Shown here one piece after another: positions 53,516-64,000 of a stretch of 64,000 bases of DNA. A program made the position numbers and the translations under genes. Below the pieces are notes generated by a model. That model saw only the letters and a program-made list of their open reading frames with translations, was not told where the DNA came from and did not search any database. Numbering within the stretch: the stretch's first letter is position 1; the number at the start of each line of letters is the position of its first letter. The DNA is from Gadus chalcogrammus (lineage: Eukaryota; Chordata; Actinopteri; Gadiformes; Gadidae). The stretch is taken from positions 24,102,748 to 24,166,747 of the forward strand of contig NC_079422.1 of NCBI RefSeq assembly GCF_026213295.1. The letters are read 5' to 3'.

Positions 53516-56500
53516 AAAATCTAATAAATCCCTTTAAAAGCCTGACTCGAACGGAAAAAAACAACCCCCCCAAGGACCCATCTTCTGCCTTTCTATCAGA
53601 AAAGTCGTTGCTAGGTGTATTCATAGCAGTGTTACATGATTGCTCTCAGACAGCAGCCAGACCACTCAGTGGCGGAGCTAGTGAGTTCACCGACCCCGCA
53701 GAGCGAGGCCCGCCGATGACTCAGACCCCGCGGTCCACTGCCTCAGTCGGAGCCGGAGCCGGCTAAGGGATAAGAAATCAAGAAGAAACCTTCAGTGACA
53801 GAAAGGTGGCCACGACCCAAGTAGGGCTAAGTAATTGTTGAGAGACAATTACGTTATGAACTTGGCCCGGGAAAAGCACTGCGTCATACGCGGCGTGACA
53901 CTGGAGGAAAATAAAGGAAGTGTCTGTTCAGTTGATTCCTTTGTTGACCAAGTAAACCTGCCTTTGACTCCTGCATCGTTAACTGTAATATATTAGCACT
54001 TGGGCGAGGAGGGGGGTGAGAGGCGACCTGAAACTCACTCAAGGGGTTTAAAATGAAAGTCAATTGAAATCTGCATCACTGTGTCATTTGTGGAGGGGGG
54101 GGGGGGGGGGGGCTTGGGACCATTCCCATTTCTACCGACGCTACTGTTGATTTACCTCCTGCTGTTTTATGACTATGGTTATCATTTTAGGGAAGCAGCG
54201 GCGGCCATTCTTCTCTGACAAGCGGAGGGACTATTGAGTGATTAAGAATCTTTAACAACCCACCTGGACACACCTGTGGTGCTGTCCCATTTTTCTACCA
54301 CGGCTAATTGAGGCATTGCTGCAGTATGCATTTGACCGGTACAATGAAACTAAATGACCCCTGGTAACCTGGTGATTCCTACAGCTACATTGCATTGTGT
54401 CCAGATTGCTTTGCTGGCTGTCCACCTCACTGGTAGGTTGTTTTGGATAAGCGTGTGTGTCGAATGACGACATGCTTGGACAATACAGACACCAGCACAC
54501 TGGTGTATTGCCTTGTTCTATGTGTGCCACTTAAGATGATGATACGGCCAACCGAGAAGAGGATTGTGTGTCGATGGGCTCGATTTGGACAGTGAGGCAG
54601 GAGAATATCGATGAATCGATCCATCACAGATCATTATTGATCTGCGATCCAGGACTCTAGGCGGAAGGGAGAGCAATGATGCAAACATGGTGTAGCATGA
54701 CACTAGTCCTATCTGGGTTTTTTCCATGGGGGTCAACTTGAAGGTTTACAACAGTGCATGTATACGGCAGTATTCATGCCGTACACATGCCATAAAACTG
54801 TTATCAAGGTATTGATAACAGTCTCTCACAAAATGGCCTGAGGTGACCATACTTATAATAACGAAACTTTGTCAGTAAATCATTCCGTACCATACTCGGA
54901 GACGCACTCGATTTCCAGGGCACATATTCCCTTGCTATCAACGGAAATATGTCGAAAGTGGGCTAATGAAACTCTTAAAAAACAATGCACAGCCCCTCAA
55001 TACGGCTCGGCTTTGATTAATAATGCATCGGGACCACATTCCCGTTGTGTTAGCGGGGTTCGTAGCCGAGTTATGTATTCATGACTCCTGGACGGGGTTC
55101 CGCCCTAGGCGCTTGTAGCCAGCGCCGCACTACCCATCACAGCAGCTGTAATAGCCATTACAGTGTGCTGCTGCAGACTCCCTTTGGGCTGAAGTGACAA
55201 GCAAGTCAGCGATTTCACCCAGACCATTTCAAAAAATATATTACATCAGAGGCTGGAAAGTATCCAAATGAATCAATTTGGCAAATTACATTTCTATACT
55301 TCTCGTGGCTCTGCCTTTTATTTTGCGGAACATATTTATTAGTCATGACTAAAGGTTGTAACCGATCACGCTGCCATCTGTATCCCAATAAAAACAAAAT
55401 GGGCTTAGGTCAAACAGATATCTTTCACCGTGCGCTGTCATTCGCTGCCCTTCTCTAACGTCCAGTACCCTTTCCCCGTCGAGCCTCCTACAACGCAGAA
55501 ACAATGACAGGCAGCCAGACGGATGCTGCTGTCACTGGCTAATGCAGTAAGGTCCTTCTGGCAATTAAATCATCCCGGCTGATGCCAAAGAGGCCCCTGA
55601 GAGCCAAGGTTGATTAAACTTAGGCTCCAGAAAAACCATGTTCAAGGAGCCCAGGTTGGCCGAAGTGGGTTTCATTCCTTGGATCATTTAGATTACATTA
55701 TCACCCTCTTCAGGTCTGTAGACCTCAGTTACGGTGACTAAATCCTTAGGAGTGAAGACGAATGAAGGATTTGGATTGAAAAACGTGTTGGCAAACAAAG
55801 CAATACTAAGGAAATCAAATATTGATTACTTTTCTGTTTTTGTTATTGAGGTGCACTGAATAACTTATACCAAATGAATGGAGTGCACACTGGGCACTCA
55901 GGCAAGTTTTTCATTTCTCACTGCTGCTCAATGAGTTTTAGCCTTGTTCCTTGTTTAGAAACGGACAAGACCAGTTTAACAACACCACAGCAATCTGCCC
56001 ACAGGAGAACACAGCTTTACAAGCTAAAACAATCAACTAGAATGCCAAATCAGTTAAACTACAAAAGCACAACTCTTTCTTCGAGTAGAAAAGTTCTGAG
56101 ACATTACGGCCAGCGTGTTAAAGCCAAAACGTAGACCAGAATGTCCCAAATGATTCATCTTTTATTTTGTTTTTGGCACTTTGAGCGATCAGTCCAATCG
56201 AACATCTCATTCATCAACTGATTAAGCTCTGTTGACCTTCAATGGAAAGGACCACAATGGAAACAAGCCTTTGGGCTTTATTGTGTTTTTTAATCTTTTT
56301 GAACACTTCTGTTAATTGTTGTCCAATAAAGTTTTCAATCATCAATCGATCAATGCCTAGGAGGCATTGAGGGTTTGAGGGAATTGGACATGGGAGACAA
56401 AAAGGGGTTGAAAAACCCCCACTGAGGACTGGACATGGTAGAGGGCTGTTAAGCACTGCACCAAGTCACTGTTGACTGCGGGAGAAGAGCATCACTCAGC

Positions 56501-56998
56501 GTTTCTTAATTATTTACAGCAGCAAAGCTCCTTGCTTGTCAGTTCTACATTCGCCTCTCGCTGAGGCTCCACACTTTCAAGGCATTAGCATATTGTGCTC
56601 GAGTTGGGTCTTTGATCAGCAAGATTTCTTTTTTCCTCGGAGAAGGTGAGGTGTGAGAAGAGAGCGATTGTTTGCGTGAGCCGTAAAGAATAGGGGGGGG
56701 GTGGGGGGAGCTGGAGCTGAAGCCGTTTGCTTGGGCTGGGGGAATATGCCTTGGTAGGCTGGCATGAGAAGGTAGTATAAAAAAAAAAAACATGTTCTTT
56801 CACATAGCATGAGGAAATTTGTGATTCTTATGTTTTTTCTTTTCCTTTTCTATTATGGTCACAGAGACCATCTGTGAAGCCATCTGTGGTGGCGTTTTTA
56901 GGTCTGGAATGGCAAGAGTCTCTCAAAGCCATTTAGATAGGAGGCACTCTTCCAGGTTCCACTTGGCTGGAGAATAAACAGGAAGGACCATGTAGCCC

Positions 56999-57053
56999 CC
57001 CCCCCCCCCCCCCCCCCCCACCCCCACCCTCACCTCCCCCCCCCCCCCCCCCC
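56999..57053. repeat. Poly-C tract
   Basis: Two long C runs with a few A/T interruptions in the gene-poor interval. Confidence 0.95.
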
Positions 57054-58611
57054 GCTCTGCTGAGCCATCATGGCCGCTCCTGCCCACAGGACTTGGCACA
57101 ATTCCTCTCGGGAAAACGGATGTAAGCTAAATAACAAAAAAAAACATAACCTAATGTGTCAGGCATTATTCCAGCACCTTTTTATGTCTTTTGTCTGTTT
57201 CCGAAAAAAATAAAAAAGTACAAGTGAACGCATTATAAAAACGAATCCTGCAAATGAAATGACTTCAAAGAATTAACACGACGGTGCGCTGGAGCAAAAG
57301 GCTGCAATCATGCCCTCATTTAAACGCCTAATCGCTCATTCCCGCCACGTCCCGGGGCTTAAAGGTGGGGCCGCCGGAGTTACGTCTCGCGTCAGTGTGC
57401 GACCCATAGAGTCTGACTCTCTCTCCCTACCCAGAAGGCTAATGAACCACACAGAGGCCGGAGTCGAGGGCAGTTCATAAAACAAGCCCTGTCAAGACTC
57501 CCATGTGTCCGGTGAAACAAAATGAAACAATACTTTGACGGTGTTTGTCGGTCTTTCCTGAGGGGATTTCTTCAGGCGATACATTTGTGTACCCGACTGA
57601 CAGGGTTCAAAGACATAAATGAAGAACAAATTAATGAATAACCCCTCTGTGGTCGGGTGGTCCCTGGTGGCAGAACCCTGATCCATGGGGTACAGGTCAG
57701 CACCTCCACCCTGATCCCACCCTCCTACCCCGGGCTCCGTCGTCTGCTGGACGGGGGACAGGTGGGTACCAAGCAGCCCCAGTGTTTTTCCCTTCACTAG
57801 ATCTCTGTTTGCAAACAAGCGACAAGGCTGGCAGCAACGCGCCACACACACACACAACAACACTCCGTCTGGTGCCACCGTCTGTGTGTGATGCCAGATG
57901 AAGCTGTTTTATTCTACTCTCTGATCCTGAACACAGCATGTCCTACAGGGGGAGGGTGGGGGACCAAGATGTGTCGGCAGATATGAGCGTATTCTGCTAA
58001 ATATAAAACATCAGGGGCTGGTCAACGTCCCTAGTCGAGGAAACCAATTTCCTTGGTTTAGTATATCTTTAAAACGCAGGATTCTTCCGAGGAGAGGTTG
58101 AGCACAACTCTGTGAGAAGGTTGTAAAACACGCGTTCAGGAGAGAGATCCACACACTTATCCCTCAACCAAACGTCCGCCATCCACGAGACAATCGAAAG
58201 ATAGTTTTGAATGCCAATTCTCGGGCCCTCTCGGGAGAGAATGTGGCTTAAAGGCCACATTCATCTTCTCTGTCGTCCGCAATACACCAGCGAGGGTTGG
58301 GCTAGATCTAATCATAGGTGTCAGGGCTGAAATCTCTGCTAATGAATTGAATCTCGGCCGTGGCCCGCCAAGACTGTGTGCTGGGCGGCCACTCCCGTTC
58401 GGAGCGAGGAGAAACTGGAACCGTGATTCACACAGAATACATTCACGTTGAGAGCCATACGTATCAGACATGGGCACACGTTTGATATGCGCGCGTTTCC
58501 CGACTCAAAATTTCTAACAGATTATGAAGAATACAGGGTGGGGAGGATTTATACCTTTACCAACTGTGGCCATGGTAACAGCAAGATCAGAGGAAATCAG
58601 AATGATTAAGA

Positions 58612-58992
58612 CTGTGTGTGTATGTGTCTGTATGCATGTGTGCTGCTTGTGTGTGCGTGTGCTTGAATGTGCTGTGTATATCTATGCGTTTGTATGTGTA
58701 TGTGTGCGTCATGCTTGAATGTGTTGTGTAAGTGTGTGTATCAGTGTGTGTGTGTCTGTGTGTGTTTGTGTTCGTGTTTTGTGCTTGAATGTATGTGTGT
58801 GTACAATGTACATGTGTGTGTGTGTTCATTGTGCTTGAATGTGTTGCGTATGTGCATGCGCACATGTGTGCGCACGTGTGTGCGTACGGGTCTGTGGCCA
58901 TGTATGTCTGTGTGCGTTCTGCTTCAACGGGCTATGCATATGTTAGTGTTTGTGCGTATGTGTGTGTGTGTGTGTGTGTGTGTGAGTGTGTT
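58612..58992. repeat. Degenerate (GT)n region
   Basis: Interrupted GT with recurring 'gtgcttgaatgt' blocks (at about 58,660, 58,711, 58,782 and 58,830), suggesting a higher-order unit of about 50 bp. Confidence 0.88.
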
Positions 58993-59523
58993 TGTATCTA
59001 CGTATCTACACGTAAAATACTAACTGATTCCAACGCCAACGTCAACGGCTTCTCCGGCCAACTCCTGCGTCACACGCAATGAAAGTCCTAAATAATGCCT
59101 CCTGCCTAATTGATTCCAACCTGGTCTCGAAATAGCATCAAATTAAAACCAGAAGGCCATTTTTTTACCCCCGGAAGATGGCAAACAAGCCTGAGACATG
59201 GGACTGTAGGTCAGTTTGCGTATCTTAAAGCTTTAAATTATGCAGTTAGCGTGCAGAGCACTTACTTCATCCCTCCATCCCTCCCCCGCCCCCGCCCCCC
59301 CCCCCTCATCTTTTGCCTTTTCGCCTCTTGCCTCTCCCTCTCTCTCAATCTCCCCATATCTGTGTTACCCTAGGCATGTGTGAGACAACAAACCTATTAC
59401 TATTCCGCCTGCCTCCATCGCTATACCCATTTCTCTCCTATTCTCCCTCTTTTCTGGTATAATTCTGCTCTGTCCGTGGCACAGTGTGTAGCTGCTGAGG
59501 TATAAGCTGGCCGTGGAGAGAGG

Positions 59524-60170
<647 letters not shown>

Positions 60171-61507
60171 GGGGGGAAAAGCGAGATACAGCAGCAAAAG
60201 GGTGTCGTCCAACCCGTCATGGTGGTTGCTCGTGAGAGGAGGCAGCTGCAGATATCTCAAACCCCTCCATTCAGCGCCTCGCCCCCTCCCCCATGTCATC
60301 CCCCTGCCTCGGGTCCCCGGAATGAGTAAGAGATGCTGGAAGAAAGGGGGCGTATTCCAACCGTATTCCCTTTCTCTGGTCTCACTCTCGCCTCTTTAAG
60401 GGGGCTGCTGATGGCAAAATGGGTTTTGTTCGGTCATAAAATAATTGTATTGCTTTGTGGTCGCACTCTGATCGTATTCCAATAAAGTTCAATAGACGAC
60501 ATGGGCGCAGGAAGGGTTATGGTCACAACAAGTAAGCTGTCAACTGTCCCATGGCACGTCTTGGGCTGGGGATGCCTGTCAGCCTTTGGGAGGCTTTTGA
60601 AACCGTAATGCAGCCTTGCCAAGCCCCAATGTGCCCGCTTAAAATCCTGCAGCAACGCCCAGGGACCGCCAGCACAGAGGCTCCCTAACGACTAACCACA
60701 AGGTCCGTTTTCCTACAACAGATGTGCACCCCTTGTTGCAAGAGTGCATTCAGCGACTGGGTTTCGTTTTTATCGAAGCGAATGACGGAGGACCTTTTTT
60801 TTCTTTTTCTTTTTTTTAATCGACCGATGTTTCATTTACCACGGACACAGATAGAATTGTCTTATCATTACACACATATCCATACACAATCGCAACGTAA
60901 CAAAACATAGCAGCCTCGCAACCTTATAAAACCTGAAACAAATGGAAAAGATAAAAGCTACACTGATTTTCTTTTAAATCACAAATCAAATTCTAATGTA
61001 TGAATCCGATATTTAAGGCAATGCTCTTATGATTACAATCACATTCACTGTAAGCTACTATGTGTGGTGGAGTGTGCAGCATCCCCTGCCACGTCTGTTA
61101 TGAATGAAACGGTGCATTCATTCAATGCGTAAAAGCAAACTTGTAATTCACGGAGCACCTTGGCCACCTGCAGTAGCCCACCCTGATACGGGATGATGAG
61201 GAGAGAACGCAATGTGTGGAAAAGGAATGAAAACCATACTCTACCTGAAATAATCCAGCCGGCTGCTCTGAGTACAAGCTGTCAGCGAGTGATGCGGACT
61301 ATAGGGTGCTGTGCAGCATACGGCTCCAACCAGCCAGCAGGTCAGTCGTTGCGCATGGTGGCCAGTCACCAAGACGTGCTCCTCACAGGAGTACTTTAGG
61401 GGTAGAACGTATTAAAATCGTCAAACACTCACTGACTCACTCTGCTTGCTTGCTCGCTCACTCACTCGAGGCACAGGTGATCTCTGCTGCGTGGGCTCGC
61501 TCTGTTA

Positions 61508-61690
<183 letters not shown>

Positions 61691-62197
61691 CTCCTCCGTG
61701 AAAAATGACAAGCGCTTGGTACCCGCGGGCATGGAAACCCCTGCATTAGAGCGATACAGAATTGATGCTTAGAAGTAGACACTTAAATATCTTGTTGCTG
61801 AATCCACTATTCGACCTGTGTGATTGGCATTAAAACTAGCAGCGATAAAAAAATATACGATTTCAATCTGAACGATCTGGAGTTCGTAGAGTTGCTTGTC
61901 AAATCCCGCCATCTATTGGTGATCTGGAACAGCATGAGGGATGCGTTGCACGAAACTTTGTGTCACCTTGGACATGGGAGTCTTCAACTGCATGTATTCA
62001 GTATCATTTTGGAAACCTTGCATACATATACACACATTGTAGTGCCTCTGTGTTTACAATTGATTTCAGGATTTCTCTAATCGGATTGCTTAGCAGGCGC
62101 AGAATAATCTTGCTCCATTTCTGACCTCTTAACCCTGTTAACGTGATGTGTTTTGTGTGGGTGTATTGCATATGGAATGTGTTTATCATGCTCTCCT

Positions 62198-62331
<134 letters not shown>

Positions 62332-62643
62332 AGCAACTATTGACTATTGACTCTGCTCACACAATAATTCCCCATTGTGAGGATAGTGACATTGCGCTTG
62401 ACGTTTGCGATGGGCTCCTGCAGGGATATTCTGCCATCTGCAGGACAAACAATGAATTACATCCAACAAACGCTCAATCTCTTCAAATCCTATAATTTAC
62501 CTATCGTGAAATGCCTACAATAGCTGGTTGTTTAAATGTCAATACATATGCTTCAACCCCAATAATACACACATCAACTAACATGAGGGTTAGGAAGAGA
62601 TATCAGAGCCTCACTAGTGACTAGTGTGTGCGGCGCTGCGTCT

Positions 62644-62681
62644 GTCACGTGACGACCGCGCCTACCGCCCAGTCACATGAC
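62644..62681 (+). promoter_or_regulatory. Two CLEAR-type E-boxes upstream of vps33a
   Basis: GTCACGTGAC at 62,644-62,653 is the exact palindromic CLEAR consensus bound by TFEB/TFE3. A second variant, GTCACATGAC, lies at 62,672-62,681. They are 58 and 30 bp upstream of the start codon. VPS33A is a lysosomal-fusion gene, so TFEB control is a reasonable inference. Confidence 0.7.
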
Positions 62682-62710
62682 CTCCACTTGTTTTCCTCTG
62701 CAGAGGAAAG

Positions 62711-63905
62711 ATGGCCGCTCACCTGACCAATGGAAGAGTGAATCTAAACATTTTGAGAGAAGCAGCACGCAAGGAGCTTCGAGAATTCTTGGACAAATGT
62801 GCGGGAAGCAAGGTATTTCACATGTTCGGTTTTCACATGTTCATTTGATAACGATGATCACACCACGGCGTTTCTTGCCTTGCATGGAGCATTCGTGCTT
62901 CATCATATCCTGAGTCAGATTTGATGGGTCTGATCTGATGTCAGATCACGTGAATCGGGTTATTTTGCTTTGCAGGCCATAGTTTGGGATGAATATTTGA
63001 CCGGACCCTTTGGCCTGATCGCACAGTACTCCTTACTGAAGGTACGTTATTCGTATACACATTTACAGGCGGGTGGCTTTGGACCTGATCCTCATTTTGC
63101 TGTAGTGAATGAACAAAGCTGAATGGCCGTGCCTTTCAGGAACATGAAGTGGAGAAGATGTTTACCCTCAAGGGAGGGCGCCTCCCCCCTGCAGATGTCA
63201 AAAACATCATCTTCTTTGTGCGTCCCAGGCTGGAGCTGATGGACATCATTGCTGAGAATGTGTTTAGGTTTGTATAAATATGTGTGTGTCCAGTATTCCA
63301 AGCTAACATGAAAAAAAAAAAAAACACACAGCAATCTAGCGTTTGTATTGGTCGTTTTCTGTAATAGTAATAGTAGCCTCTAATAAAGCTCTCTTCACTT
63401 TAACTGTGGTTCCTTCAGTGACAAGTCAAACTCGCGGGACTACCACATCCTGTTTGTGCCACGGAGGAGCATGCTGTGCGAGCAGCGCCTCAAGGAACAA
63501 GGGGTCCTGGGTTCGTTCACCAACATCGACGAGTACATCCTGGACCTGATTCCCTACGACGGCGACCTGCTCTCCATGGAGTCGGAAGGAGCCTTCAGGG
63601 TGTGTTGAGTCTGTGTGTACACGTATAGCATATTCACAAATACTAAACAGGGATGCATTACATTGTCTGCCTCACAACGGTAACGGCAGCAACCACTTTT
63701 AGGCGACTTACTTACCTACTGATGCCTAAACCGGGTGTTAAGTCAAATGTAGTATTGCTCTTAACTTAATCATATTGATCTGCTACAGGAGTGCTATCTG
63801 GAAAACGACCAGACCACCCTGTACCACACCGCTAAAGGGCTCATGACCCTGCAGGCGCTATATGGCACCATACCCCAGATCTATGGCAAAGGCGATTGTG
63901 CACGG
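62711..63905 (+). CDS. vps33a: VPS33A, first five coding exons (partial)
   Basis: VPS33A is the Sec1/Munc18-family subunit of the HOPS and CORVET tethering complexes and drives SNARE-mediated late endosome/lysosome fusion. Exons: 62711-62812, 62976-63041, 63140-63267, 63419-63599, 63789-63905; 594 nt, 198 codons of about 600. It starts [20 protein letters not shown] and includes [56 protein letters not shown] and [20 protein letters not shown], closely matching the vertebrate protein as I remember it. All introns are GT-AG and phases match. The exon 5 donor (GTGAGT, 63,906) is intact, so the gene continues to the right. The start codon is chosen by match to the known N-terminus. Confidence 0.96.
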
Positions 63906-64000
63906 GTGAGTTTGAGCGTGTCTGTGTCTGTGTCTATGTCTATGTCTTTGCACAGAAGCATAATGCTGCTGTTAATACTACAACAACAATTACAACGCCC

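Noticed and set aside
62707..62719. YY1 site (AAGATGGCCGC) at the vps33a start
   Set aside because: It matches the YY1 core but overlaps the start codon and the conserved MAA codons, so coding constraint alone could explain it.

Overview
This window is vertebrate nuclear DNA, almost certainly from a ray-finned (teleost) fish. It has many small exons with GT-AG introns, typical teleost repeats (tRNA-derived SINEs, LINE 3' ends of the 'GTCGCTTTGGATAAAAGCG' type, hAT-type MITEs), and a very high density of long dinucleotide microsatellites. The repeat density would fit a gadiform-like genome, but that is a guess.

Layout. (1) 18-29,308, minus strand: the 5' half of a hectd4-like giant HECT E3 ubiquitin ligase gene. 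I traced 45 coding exons (2,412 codons), all in consistent splice phase; the gene runs off the left edge before its HECT domain. (2) 30,323-34,825, minus: a complete seven-exon group III secreted phospholipase A2 (pla2g3-like, 719 codons), with signal peptide, furin-type site, CCREHD catalytic motif and an unusually long basic linker. (3) 37,749-50,543, minus: a complete 18-exon rph3a (rabphilin-3A, 632 codons), with Rab-binding zinc finger and two C2 domains, including a 12-nt micro-exon and three introns that need GC donors. (4) 50,544-62,710: a gene-poor interval full of (CA)n, (GA)n and (CT)n tracts. (5) 62,711 to the right edge, plus strand: the first five coding exons of vps33a, with two CLEAR-type E-boxes just upstream.

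The genes are independent cellular genes (ubiquitin ligation, lipid hydrolysis, synaptic vesicle exocytosis, endolysosomal fusion), not an operon or a defence cluster. Human HECTD4 and RPH3A are also close together on chromosome 12; here a pla2g3-like gene lies between them.

I found no convincing undescribed biological system. The points most worth a second look are: microsatellites at hectd4 splice sites that could form competing RNA hairpins and UG-type skipping elements; a 1.07-kb element with 276-bp inverted ends and a broken ORF resembling the P2X7 C-terminal domain; several hAT MITEs with recognisable 8-bp target duplications, one nested in a SINE; four GC-AG introns; and a CAG repeat that would be read in frame as polyglutamine if the first rph3a donor were skipped. 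All exon calls come from reading splice signals, frame and remembered protein similarity; no alignment was run.
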